From CAZNKU01 sp045545235 (GTDB taxonomy: Bacteria; Bacillota; Clostridia; Monoglobales; Firm-18), in the NCBI GenBank assembly GCA_045545235.1, contig JAZQAN010000064.1, positions 182,022 to 246,021 of the forward strand: DNA of 64,000 nucleotides, read 5' to 3'. Numbering within the stretch: position 1 is the stretch's first letter; every line of letters begins with the position of its first letter. The notes under the pieces were generated by a model, which saw only the letters and a program-made list of their open reading frames with translations, ran no database searches and was not told the origin of the DNA. Below are positions 18,127 through 26,469 of this stretch, piece by piece. The translations under genes and the position numbers were made by a program.

Positions 18127-18130
18127 TACA

Positions 18131-19918
18131 ATGTTTAAATCATCTGTACAATGGAAAATTGTAGCAATGTTTCTTTTGGTTGTGCTATCAATAATTATGG
18201 TTTTCGGCATTGTAATGAAAGATAAAATATCAGAATTTTATCTAAACAGATTCCAGGAGGAAATTTCCCTTGCCTTTTCATCAGAATTGACAGAACAACT
18301 TTTTGAAGCTGAAAAAACTGAATCACCTTTAGAAAATATTAAAACATTGCTAAACACATACTCGGGACGTATAGGAATTAATTCTAACCGTAGTTATTAC
18401 ATTTTAGATATTAATACAGCAGAAAGCTTATACAATTCAGATAATAGCCTTATTGCTATTCAAAAAACTCAAAATATTATATCGGCAATGTCAGGCAAAA
18501 CAGGAAATAAAGTGAGCAGTGATGACGAATTCATTGATTTTGCCTATCCTACAAAAAAATTTATAATATACATAAGAGACAGTAAATCTGAAGCACTTGA
18601 TATCAGTCAATCTATGATGCTTATTGTTACTCAGGCTCTATTTATAGGCATACTTATAGCAATATTATTAGGTTACTTAATGTCAAAAACAATTACAAGA
18701 CCAATAATGAACATAACAAAAAAGGCTGAAGCACTTGCTAAAGGCAGATTTGATACAAAAATAGATGTTAATTCCCGTGACGAAATAGGTAAACTTGCTA
18801 CGGCATTCAACTATATGTCGTCTGTTATAAAATCGTCTATGGAAGAAATTGATCAGGAAAAACTAAAACTTGAAACTGTTCTCCGAAATATGAATGATGG
18901 TGTAATAGCTTTTGACACCAATCAACATATAATGTTCATAAACCCTGAAGCTAAATCTATGCTTAAAATTTCCGATGATGAAGTAAATAAAATCATATTT
19001 GATGAATATTTCAATAAATATGATGTTGCCATATGTCTTGCTGAAATCCTTTACCTTGACAATTACGAAACTGTAAGCAAAAACATTGCTATAAACGGAC
19101 AATATTTCAAAGCATATTTTGCATCCTTTAAAATTAACGATGAAAAAACAGAGGGTGTTGTTGTAGTTATACAAGATGTAACAGAAAGTGAAAGATTAGA
19201 AATAGCAAGACGAGAATTTGTAGCAAATGTTTCTCACGAATTACGCACTCCTCTTACTACTATTAAAACATACGCAGAAACTTTATCTGACAGTTCTGAA
19301 AATCCTGATGAACGCAAGTTTTTAGATGTAATAATAAGAGAAGTTGACAGAATGACGAGAATAGTTAAAGAGCTTCTTACACTAAGTAGCTTTGACAGCA
19401 ATAAACTTACAATAATGAAAACAGAATTTATGCTGGAAAATCTTGTGAGTGACGTAGTAACAAAAATGAAATTCCAGGCAGAAAATGATAAATTGACGCT
19501 AACATATGCACCACTAATTAAATGCCCACCGATTAATGCTGATATAGACAGAATAGAACAGGTTATAACAAACATAATTTCAAACTCAATTAAATATACT
19601 GCAGAAGGTGGCAAAATAGAAGTATTTACAGGATATATATATAATGAAGCATATATAAAAATAAAAGATAACGGTGTCGGTATACCCGAAAAAGATCTAC
19701 CAAGAATTTTTGAACGTTTTTACCGTGTTGACAAAGCACGTTCAAGGGAAAAAGGTGGCACCGGACTTGGACTTGCAATTGCTTATGAGATAATTAAACT
19801 TCACGGTGGAAACATCGTAATAAATAGTACATACGGAGAAGGTACGGAGGTTATTATTAAAATACCGGTTAATATTCAGGTATTCGAACAACAAACCGAT
19901 GAAAATCAGGAAATCTAA
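18131..19918 (+). CDS. WalK-like sensor histidine kinase without adjacent response regulator
   Basis: A 595-residue membrane sensor. TM1 (about 8-29), an extracytoplasmic sensor region (30-160), TM2 (about 163-184), HAMP (about 185-240), PAS (about 250-365), HisKA with phospho-acceptor His369 in VSHELRTPL, and a HATPase domain with N-box QVITNIISNSIKY, G1 DNGVGIP and G2 GGTGLGLAIAYEI. The order matches WalK/VicK/PhoR kinases. No response regulator, YycH or YycI homologue is beside it; instead it follows rdgB. It is an orphan kinase whose partner must lie elsewhere. A terminator follows at once. Confidence 0.9.
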   Translation: MFKSSVQWKIVAMFLLVVLSIIMVFGIVMKDKISEFYLNRFQEEISLAFSSELTEQLFEAEKTESPLENIKTLLNTYSGRIGINSNRSYYILDINTAESLYNSDNSLIAIQKTQNIISAMSGKTGNKVSSDDEFIDFAYPTKKFIIYIRDSKSEALDISQSMMLIVTQALFIGILIAILLGYLMSKTITRPIMNITKKAEALAKGRFDTKIDVNSRDEIGKLATAFNYMSSVIKSSMEEIDQEKLKLETVLRNMNDGVIAFDTNQHIMFINPEAKSMLKISDDEVNKIIFDEYFNKYDVAICLAEILYLDNYETVSKNIAINGQYFKAYFASFKINDEKTEGVVVVIQDVTESERLEIARREFVANVSHELRTPLTTIKTYAETLSDSSENPDERKFLDVIIREVDRMTRIVKELLTLSSFDSNKLTIMKTEFMLENLVSDVVTKMKFQAENDKLTLTYAPLIKCPPINADIDRIEQVITNIISNSIKYTAEGGKIEVFTGYIYNEAYIKIKDNGVGIPEKDLPRIFERFYRVDKARSREKGGTGLGLAIAYEIIKLHGGNIVINSTYGEGTEVIIKIPVNIQVFEQQTDENQEI

Positions 19919-19922
19919 CTTA

Positions 19923-19955
19923 AATGGAGTGAGGCTTTAATTGCCTCACTCCATT
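19923..19955. terminator. bidirectional terminator between histidine kinase and HAD genes
   Basis: A perfect 13-bp stem (19923-19935 with 19943-19955) and 7-base loop between convergent genes. Its right end touches the stop codon of the HAD hydrolase. T-rich sequence follows on the plus side. Confidence 0.85.
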
Positions 19956-20775
19956 ATATCTTTATTATACCATTATCAATTTCTTCTATTATCTTTGCAA
20001 TTGCATCATCTTCATTACTTACTGTATGATAATTTGCAGCATTTTTCGCCATTTTTGATGCATTTTCAACCGCAATTCCAATATGAGCTGCTTTTAGCAT
20101 TGAGGCATCATTATCATTATCACCTATAGCAATAGTTTTTTCACCTTCAATACCAAGAATCTCCGCAAGTTTATGAACAAGGTTCCCCTTATTAGTTCCT
20201 TTAGGTAAAATTTCGTAATACAAAATATCAGATCTTATAAAATCAAAATCAGATGATTTTGGATGATTATTAAGCAACTCTATTGTTCTGTTCATATTAT
20301 CCTGATTAAAATCACATAACAATATTTTCACAAAATCTTCCTTAACGTCTCTATAGTGACATGTCAACAATTCAAAGCCTTCATCTGTTCTGTGCTTTTC
20401 AGTTGCTTCATTTATCTTGCAAAAATAAATTTTATTATATAGATTAATTTCAATACCCATACCTGGAACTTCTTTATCAATGAATTCAACAAGTTCAAAA
20501 ACATCTTTTGAAATATTAACAGACCACAAAAGTTCGTCAGTTCTGTAATCGTATATTCCTCCACCATTTATACAACCACAAGGACCATTCGGTTTAACAA
20601 TTTCATACACACCTTTAGCCCCTGCCGGAATACGACCCGTAATAAAAGTAAATATACCACCTTCAGACTGGAAATATCTTATTGCATCTAAATTTTTCTT
20701 TGAAACTGTTTTATCTTCCTTAAGCAAGGTACCGTCAAGATCGGTAACAAACAATAATCCTTTAAATTTATCCAT
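19954..20775 (-). CDS. Cof-type HAD-superfamily hydrolase
   Basis: A 273-residue cytosolic phosphatase. HAD motif I is VTDLDGTLL (about residues 10-18), motif II FITGR (about 43-47), and the C-terminal GDNDNDASML is motif IV; a lysine for motif III lies in KGTNKG. The cap position between motifs II and III is type C2B, as in Cof/YbiV sugar phosphatases. The substrate is unknown. The gene is preceded by an ATG with AGGAG and lies downstream of the tRNA-Lys terminator. Confidence 0.88.
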   Translation of the reverse strand: MDKFKGLLFVTDLDGTLLKEDKTVSKKNLDAIRYFQSEGGIFTFITGRIPAGAKGVYEIVKPNGPCGCINGGGIYDYRTDELLWSVNISKDVFELVEFIDKEVPGMGIEINLYNKIYFCKINEATEKHRTDEGFELLTCHYRDVKEDFVKILLCDFNQDNMNRTIELLNNHPKSSDFDFIRSDILYYEILPKGTNKGNLVHKLAEILGIEGEKTIAIGDNDNDASMLKAAHIGIAVENASKMAKNAANYHTVSNEDDAIAKIIEEIDNGIIKI

Positions 20776-20796
20776 AATACTCCTCTACATGTAAAA

Positions 20797-20829
20797 AATA
20801 AAAAATCCTCGCACTTGTGTACGAGGATT
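20797..20829 (-). terminator. terminator downstream of tRNA-Lys
   Basis: On the minus strand an 8-bp stem (AATCCTCG/CGAGGATT, 20829-20822 with 20811-20804) is followed by a T run. It lies just past the tRNA 3' end. Confidence 0.8.
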
Positions 20830-20831
20830 AA

Positions 20832-20907
20832 TGGTGCACCATCAGGGATTCGAACCCGGGACACCCTGATTAAGAGTCAGGTGCTCTACCAACTGAGCTA
20901 ATGGTGC
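20832..20907 (-). tRNA. tRNA-Lys (CUU anticodon)
   Basis: A 76-base cloverleaf on the minus strand with encoded CCA. The acceptor stem GCACCAT pairs with ATGGTGC, the anticodon stem CCTGA/TCAGG holds loop CTCTTAA with anticodon CTT, and the T loop is TTCGAAT. The T stem CCGGG/CCCTG has one C-U mismatch at pair 50-64, where related tRNAs usually have an A at position 50. It reads AAG codons. Confidence 0.95.
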
Positions 20908-20913
20908 ATACAT

Positions 20914-20936
20914 CTTGTGCTTTTCTCAAGCACAAG
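20914..20936 (-). other. hairpin in the 5' leader of pre-tRNA-Lys
   Basis: A perfect 9-bp stem CTTGTGCTT/AAGCACAAG with a 5-base loop, a few bases before the mature 5' end. It lacks a T run, so it is not a terminator. It could affect processing by RNase P. The role is inference. Confidence 0.5.
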
Positions 20937-20940
20937 AGAT

Positions 20941-20969
20941 ATTCTAACACAATAAATTTTATTTGTCAA
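20941..20969 (-). promoter_or_regulatory. promoter of tRNA-Lys
   Basis: TTGACA (20969-20964), 17-base spacer and TAGAAT (20946-20941) on the minus strand. Confidence 0.75.
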
Positions 20970-20994
20970 TAGTTTTTTTGAAAAAATTTCTATT

Positions 20995-22638
20995 TTATTT
21001 TAACGCGGGAATTGTAACAGGTGGAATAGCACTTCCTTCTTTTCGTCCGCATATTACATCCATTGCAGCAAGCATTGAATCATTAGCAACACCGTATGTT
21101 GCAACTACATCATCGAAGAAAGGTACAAGTTCAACATCAAATGGTGAATCCATTGCTACAACAACGACTTTTTTTCCAAGTTTATTAATTTCCTCCGCTA
21201 ATTTAACCTGAGTGTCATATAAAATGGCATTACACATACCATAAACTATCAAGTCTGCATTTTTTGCCTTTTCAATACAGTTAGCTATTTCCTCTTCGGA
21301 AGGCTCCAACGTAAGCATAAGTTCTTCTGTATTTTTAAAATCATAGCCTACCGCTCTTGGCAACATATTAACACTTTGAATATCATCAACAGCAGCTGCA
21401 ATCTTTTGAGGCTCGACACTTATTGCAAGAACTTTTTGTCCCTCATCTTTAAGTGGAATTATTTTTTTCTTTAATGTTGTAATAGAATTTTCGGCCAATT
21501 TTTTTGAAAGAGCCTTATGTTCAGCACATCCAACAGTTTTCTCTGCAACTTCAGGATCTGAATAAGGGTTGTCAAGAATTCCAACTCTTTGTTTTTGAGT
21601 AAGTACGCGTCTTATCGAAGCTTCTATATCTTCTACAGAGAGTGTTCCATCTTTTGCAGCAGCAAGTAGCGCATTATAACCTTCATCAAAATGTTCTCTG
21701 CTACCTCTTAATAGTACAAGATCACAACCTGCCTGTACCGCCATAACAGACGCAGGTCCTGTACCATAGATATCCTGAATCGCATGCATACGCATAGCAT
21801 CAGTCATTATAATTCCGTTAAATCCTATTTTTTCTCTTAAATACCCCTTAATAACCTTAGGTGATACCGTTGCAACAACATCATCAATACAATGTGTAAC
21901 AACATGTCCTATCATAATGCCGTTAACACCATTTGTACAAAGTTTTATAAATGGTACAAGATCTTCTTTTTCAAGGGTTTCAAGGTCTTTTGTAATTTCG
22001 GCAACACCCTTATGTGCATCTGTAGCTAAAGAACCATAGCCCGGGAAATGTTTACACATAGAGCTAACACCACCGTCTTGCAAACCGCGCATCATTGCGT
22101 ACGCATGTTCTGTAACCGCCTGTTGATCCTCTGAAAAAACTGATGATTTCATAGTTTTTCGTCCCTGGTATCTTAAAACATCACATATTGGTGCCTGTAC
22201 ATGGTTAATACCCATTGAACGAAACTCTTTTGATGTGGCCTTTGCAATTTCATATGTAAGTTCAGGGTCCGCAGCTGCACCAAAAGACATATGCCCACTA
22301 TAAGCAAAAGCTCCGGCTCGATTAATATCATTTCTTATACTACCTTCCTGATCAACAGAAATAAACAAAGGAACACCTGTGGAATCAATTGAAAGTTTCT
22401 GAACAGAATTCAAAAATTCAGCCATTTCTCCGGCAGAAAAATATTTATTTGGTTCGCCAACGATAACACTAGCATTATCAAATTCAGCATTTGGGCAATA
22501 TCTTAGAAAGCCGATATGTCTTTCTTCTATATAATATTTCAAATCCTCTGTAATGTTATCTTTTTGCAATATAGGAACACAAAGTTGCCCTACTTTTTCT
22601 TCCAAAGTCATTTGTGAAATAATCTTTTCAATATTCAT
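20995..22638 (-). CDS. glycoside hydrolase family 3 protein, NagZ-like
   Basis: A 547-residue cytosolic protein. The N-terminal MTLEEKVGQL and the KHFPGYGSLATDAHKG segment (about 197-212) match NagZ-type GH3 beta-N-acetylhexosaminidases, whose Asp-His dyad acts as acid/base. The nucleophile aspartate is in IIMTDAMRMHAI. A further C-terminal domain of about 180 residues (LSKKLAENSITTLKK onward) is the GH3 (alpha/beta) C-domain. With no signal peptide it probably trims imported GlcNAc-containing sugars or recycled muropeptides. It shares a transcript with the upstream HAD gene, 12 bp away. Confidence 0.87.
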   Translation of the reverse strand: MNIEKIISQMTLEEKVGQLCVPILQKDNITEDLKYYIEERHIGFLRYCPNAEFDNASVIVGEPNKYFSAGEMAEFLNSVQKLSIDSTGVPLFISVDQEGSIRNDINRAGAFAYSGHMSFGAAADPELTYEIAKATSKEFRSMGINHVQAPICDVLRYQGRKTMKSSVFSEDQQAVTEHAYAMMRGLQDGGVSSMCKHFPGYGSLATDAHKGVAEITKDLETLEKEDLVPFIKLCTNGVNGIMIGHVVTHCIDDVVATVSPKVIKGYLREKIGFNGIIMTDAMRMHAIQDIYGTGPASVMAVQAGCDLVLLRGSREHFDEGYNALLAAAKDGTLSVEDIEASIRRVLTQKQRVGILDNPYSDPEVAEKTVGCAEHKALSKKLAENSITTLKKKIIPLKDEGQKVLAISVEPQKIAAAVDDIQSVNMLPRAVGYDFKNTEELMLTLEPSEEEIANCIEKAKNADLIVYGMCNAILYDTQVKLAEEINKLGKKVVVVAMDSPFDVELVPFFDDVVATYGVANDSMLAAMDVICGRKEGSAIPPVTIPALK

Positions 22639-22650
22639 TATAATTCTCCT

Positions 22651-23466
22651 TTAAGATAAAATTCTCAAAAATTCATCAATCAAGCTTTCTTGATAACCAT
22701 CATCATATGTTCCATCGAAAAACTTTTCTGACCCTGTATAAAAAAACTCTTTCCACGATTTTTCCTCCTTACCGGGCATAATAGGAAAAAACAACGCATC
22801 TACACTCTTAGCAGCTTCGTAATCACCTATTGCATCTCCAATCATAATAACATTACCCCTTAAATATTCATCGGAAACCGCAACACTTAATTGTTGTTTT
22901 TTTGTCCCATTTTCCTGTCCCATTATTTTATAGGTATATTTTTCAATCCCACCAGTTGTCCAGTCTTCAAGAAGTCCCTTTGAAGAAGCTGACGACACAA
23001 CAACAATATCTGCCATATCGCTTACTTTTTCAAGCGATTCTTTTACCCATTCAAAAGGCGGCATACCATTAGCCGCTTCAAAAAACAATTTATCACCTAA
23101 CATGCTCCAGTCCAAAACTGATTTTAAAAAAGGTGTTTTGTTTTTTTTATAATATTCCTCTAACGAAGCATTAGAATAACTTGAAACATCATTAACATAA
23201 TTTTTAAATGATGAGTAATCCCCCACGTTAATACCAACATTTTTCAATTCCTCAAACAACATAAGCTGTCCGGGAAATCTATTTATACCTCTATGCTTCG
23301 AATACAGGTTAATACGCTCTCCTATTTCAAACACAGTATCCTTATATTGCTGTAAATTCCAAATTTCTATTGTAGCAGGTATAAATGCATATCTATGTTT
23401 TGGAATCATACTGTTAAAAGCAGTTCCGTCTGAATCTATACCAATAAAATAGTTCTTTTTCGACAT
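22651..23466 (-). CDS. HAD family hydrolase
   Basis: A 271-residue HAD-superfamily protein. Motif I is IGIDSDGTAF near the N-terminus, motif II a VVVSSAS segment, and the conserved GDAIGDYEAAK is motif IV. The large insert between motifs I and II is helical, as in C1-capped phosphatases. An AGGAGG site precedes the ATG, and a perfect consensus promoter lies just upstream. It starts the two-gene unit with the NagZ-like enzyme, which suggests an amino-sugar phosphate as possible substrate. That is inference from neighbours only. Confidence 0.82.
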   Translation of the reverse strand: MSKKNYFIGIDSDGTAFNSMIPKHRYAFIPATIEIWNLQQYKDTVFEIGERINLYSKHRGINRFPGQLMLFEELKNVGINVGDYSSFKNYVNDVSSYSNASLEEYYKKNKTPFLKSVLDWSMLGDKLFFEAANGMPPFEWVKESLEKVSDMADIVVVSSASSKGLLEDWTTGGIEKYTYKIMGQENGTKKQQLSVAVSDEYLRGNVIMIGDAIGDYEAAKSVDALFFPIMPGKEEKSWKEFFYTGSEKFFDGTYDDGYQESLIDEFLRILS

Positions 23467-23497
23467 AAACGCCCCTCCTGAACATCAATATATTATG

Positions 23498-23526
23498 ATT
23501 ATAAAAATCATATCTCACAATGTCAA
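23498..23526 (-). promoter_or_regulatory. consensus promoter of the HAD/GH3 unit
   Basis: TTGACA (23526-23521), 17-base spacer and TATAAT (23503-23498): an exact sigma-A consensus on the minus strand, about 30 bases before the ATG. Confidence 0.85.
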
Positions 23527-23623
23527 CCTGTAAAGAAAATCTTGATAATATTTTAATATAAAATAGCAATATATTCACAGTTGCATCATATAATTAAATA
23601 TCAAAATCTAAAGGAGTTTTTAT

Positions 23624-24028
23624 ATGGAATACAAAAAATTAAACAACGCATCAATAATCTCAACCTGTTCAATAACAACAATTTTTAAAAACATACTTAT
23701 ATCGTATGCCATCACATTACTTCTCTTTCTTATATTTGCCTTTGTAATTACATTTACATCTATGTCTGTAAACACAATATCTGCAATTAGTGTAACAATA
23801 ATAATAATCAGCATTTTAACAGCAGGTATACTTAATGGCAAAAAAACAAATGAAAAGGGATGGCTTACAGGATGTATTACCGGATTTATATATATGTTAT
23901 TTCTTTATATTATTGGTGGAATAATTTATAAAAACTTCTACATAAGTACAAACGGAATAATAATGTGTATTTTAGGAATATTTACAGGAACACTTGGTAG
24001 TATTATAGGTATAAATAACAAAAGGTAA
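23624..24028 (+). CDS. TIGR04086-type small membrane protein
   Basis: A 134-residue protein with four predicted membrane helices (about 23-47, 48-68, 75-99 and 105-130), a glycine-rich third segment and a charged loop KKTNEKGW. Size, topology and position just before secD fit the TIGR04086 (YrzE-like) family of Firmicutes, often found with yajC/secDF. Its function is unknown. It has an AAAGGAG site. secD has its own strong promoter 72 bp after this gene. Confidence 0.72.
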   Translation: MEYKKLNNASIISTCSITTIFKNILISYAITLLLFLIFAFVITFTSMSVNTISAISVTIIIISILTAGILNGKKTNEKGWLTGCITGFIYMLFLYIIGGIIYKNFYISTNGIIMCILGIFTGTLGSIIGINNKR

Positions 24029-24099
24029 TATAATAACGGTATAAAATAAATAAAAATTACAAAATATAGTGTTTTTACATTCATAATATAACAAAATGC

Positions 24100-24128
24100 T
24101 TGACTATTTGCCGTAAAAGTACTATAAT
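24100..24128 (+). promoter_or_regulatory. promoter of secD-secF
   Basis: TTGACT (24100-24105), 17-base spacer and TATAAT (24123-24128), 31 bases before the secD ATG. It also shows that the TTG at 24100 is not a start codon. Confidence 0.8.
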
Positions 24129-24159
24129 ATACTTATGTTTTTTTAAGGAGGAATTACAA

Positions 24160-25461
24160 ATGACATCAAAGTCAAAAAGTCTTACAAAGCTAATGCTTGC
24201 AATTATCATTATAGCAATGCTTGCTTATGTAGCTTTCTTTGGAGTACAAATCGGTAATGGTTTTATCGGTGGTGCTCTTAACATGGAGAAATCAGGCATA
24301 AAGCTTGGTTTTGACCTTAGCGGTGGTTCTGTTATTACATACGAAGCAGCTACAAACGATGTATCTGATGAAGGTATGGAAATAGCAATCAGCATGCTTC
24401 AGACAAGACTTACAAATCTTGGATACACAGAGGCAACTGTTACAAAACAGGGTGAAAAAAGAATAAGAATTGAAATACCGGGTGTTTCAAACGACGAAGC
24501 AATTGAAAAGCTTGGCACACCGGGTAAACTTACTTTCCGCAATGGCGCAGGTGAAGTGCTTATGGAAGGTACAAACGAATTCGTTAAAACAGCATCTGCA
24601 CAGTTTGATGCAAATGAGCTTGGCAACTTTGTTGTTTTGGAATTTACTAAAAAAGGTCAGGAAGCTTTTGCATCGGCAACAGGCTCTGTATTTGGTTCTG
24701 AGGATCCTCGTCTTTACATCTATCTTGATGAAGAGGTTCAGTCAGCTCCTACCGTACAGGAAGTTATTAACAGTGATACCTGCCAGATTACAGGTGATTT
24801 TACACCTGAACAGGCTTCATGGTTAGCAAACACAATTAAACAGGGTCAGATGCCTTTTAATCTTGAACTTAAATCAACAAGCAGCGTAAGTGCTTCACTT
24901 GGTGAAAGAGCTCTTGCTACAAGTATGATGGCTTGTGGAATCGGTATTTTGCTTGTTATGTTGTTTATGCTTTTGTTCTACAGATTACCTGGTTTCATTG
25001 CATCACTTGCATTGGTTGCTTATACATCAATAATGCTTCTTGTTCTTTGTGAATTTGAAACAATTACAAACACAGTTATCAACCTTACTCTTCCCGGTAT
25101 AGCAGGTATTGTTCTCGGTGTTGGTATGGCAGTTGATGCTAACGTAATTATTTTTGAAAGAATTAAAGAAGAACTTAGAGCAGGTAAAACTGTTGGTGCA
25201 TCTACTGATTCCGGCTTCAAAAGAGCTTTCACAGCAATTTTGGACGGTAACGTTACAACATTCATTGTTGCATTGATTCTGTTCATATTCGGTACAGGTA
25301 CTATTCAGGGATTTGCTGTTACACTTGGTCTTGGCATCATAATCAGTATGTTTACGGCTATTGTTGTAACACGTTTCTTGCTAAAATCACTTATCGGTCT
25401 TAACATAAGAAATCCGAAGCTTTATGGTGCTTCATTGAGAGGAGGCAAACAGGATGCTTAA
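24160..25461 (+). CDS. secD: protein translocase subunit SecD
   Basis: A 433-residue membrane protein that with SecF uses the proton motive force to help export. One N-terminal membrane helix is followed by the LGFDLSGGSVITYE motif, the extracytoplasmic P1 domain (reduced in size, as in many Clostridia) and five C-terminal helices holding PGIAGIVLGVGMAVDANVIIFERIKEE, the SecD/RND signature with the proton-relay aspartate. The ATG at 24160 follows AAGGAGG; the frame extends upstream, but that part includes the promoter. Overlaps secF by 8 bp. Confidence 0.94.
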   Translation: MTSKSKSLTKLMLAIIIIAMLAYVAFFGVQIGNGFIGGALNMEKSGIKLGFDLSGGSVITYEAATNDVSDEGMEIAISMLQTRLTNLGYTEATVTKQGEKRIRIEIPGVSNDEAIEKLGTPGKLTFRNGAGEVLMEGTNEFVKTASAQFDANELGNFVVLEFTKKGQEAFASATGSVFGSEDPRLYIYLDEEVQSAPTVQEVINSDTCQITGDFTPEQASWLANTIKQGQMPFNLELKSTSSVSASLGERALATSMMACGIGILLVMLFMLLFYRLPGFIASLALVAYTSIMLLVLCEFETITNTVINLTLPGIAGIVLGVGMAVDANVIIFERIKEELRAGKTVGASTDSGFKRAFTAILDGNVTTFIVALILFIFGTGTIQGFAVTLGLGIIISMFTAIVVTRFLLKSLIGLNIRNPKLYGASLRGGKQDA

Positions 25462-26347
25462 TGTAATTAAATCAAAATGGATTTGCCTTGGTATTTCAAT
25501 TGTAATTATTTTGGCAGGTATTGTAAGCTTTTTTGTTCAGAATGGTTTTAACCTTGACATCGACTTTACAGGTGGTACAACAATCACTGTAAATATGGAA
25601 GGTAAGGACATCAAAACAGGTGATATTGAAGCTTTAATTAAAGACACTCTTGGCTTTGCTGCTTCAAATGTTCAAAAAGCAGATGGTAGTTTAATTATTA
25701 ACATCAGCACACCTAAAGACATAAACAAAGATGTTGCTCTTTCTCCGGATGACAGAGTTAAACTTTTCAATGCTATTAAAGACAAGTATAAACTTTCTGA
25801 CAAAGCACTTACAGATTATGACAGTATTGATGCTACAATCGGTAAAGAGCTTCAGTCAAGTGCAATACTATGCTGTGTTCTTGCTCTTATTTGTATGCTT
25901 ATATACATTACAATAAGATTCGAGCTTGGTTCAGGTATTGCTGCAGTTCTATCACTTGCACACAACGTATTGATACTTCTTTCAATTTATGCAATTTTCC
26001 AGTTAAATATTAACACAACTTTTATTGCGGCTATACTTACTATTGTAGGTTACTCAATAAACGATACAATTGTTACATTTGACCGTATCAGAGAAATTGG
26101 TCTTAAAACAAAGAAAACTGCATTTACTGATATTGTAAATCGCGGTGTTTCTGAAACTTTGAAACGTTCAATCTACACATCTGTTACAACTCTTCTTACA
26201 ATTATAGTTTTGTATGTTGTTGGTGTACAGTCTGTAAAAGAATTTGCTTTGCCTATTATAATCGGTATTGTTATAGGCACATACTCCTCTATTTTCATTG
26301 CCAGCCCAATTTGGTCAATGTTTAAAAAAGAGAAGGCAACAAAGTAA
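25454..26347 (+). CDS. secF: protein translocase subunit SecF
   Basis: A 297-residue six-helix membrane protein. FNLDIDFTGGTTITV near the start is the SecF signature; the periplasm-facing P1 domain follows, and the C-terminal membrane part carries IVGYSINDTIVTFDRIRE. It starts inside the 3' end of secD (AGGAGG there), as usual for translational coupling. The terminator at 26359-26389 ends the unit. Confidence 0.94.
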   Translation: MLNVIKSKWICLGISIVIILAGIVSFFVQNGFNLDIDFTGGTTITVNMEGKDIKTGDIEALIKDTLGFAASNVQKADGSLIINISTPKDINKDVALSPDDRVKLFNAIKDKYKLSDKALTDYDSIDATIGKELQSSAILCCVLALICMLIYITIRFELGSGIAAVLSLAHNVLILLSIYAIFQLNINTTFIAAILTIVGYSINDTIVTFDRIREIGLKTKKTAFTDIVNRGVSETLKRSIYTSVTTLLTIIVLYVVGVQSVKEFALPIIIGIVIGTYSSIFIASPIWSMFKKEKATK

Positions 26348-26358
26348 TTTTTGTTTAA

Positions 26359-26396
26359 TAAGCTGTCACCAATTTACGGTGACAGCTTACTTTTTA
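26359..26396 (+). terminator. terminator after secF
   Basis: A perfect 12-bp stem (26359-26370 with 26378-26389), 7-base loop, then CTTTTT. Confidence 0.88.
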
Positions 26397-26418
26397 TCTT
26401 ATAAAAAATTACTACTTT

Positions 26419-26438
26419 TATTTTGTAATTACAAAATA
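26419..26438. promoter_or_regulatory. 20-bp perfect palindrome, probable operator
   Basis: TATTTTGTAATTACAAAATA is a perfect inverted repeat just upstream of the symporter gene. It overlaps a possible -35 (TTGTAA, 26423-26428) with a -10 TAATAT at 26445-26450. This is a typical place for a repressor site. The binding protein is unknown. Confidence 0.55.
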
Positions 26439-26469
26439 CATTGTTAATATACAGGTAAGGAGGAAAACA

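Noticed and set aside
19941..20129. Leucine/histidine/tyrosine-rich plus-strand frame
   Set aside because: Low-complexity shadow of the HAD hydrolase on the minus strand, without a ribosome binding site.
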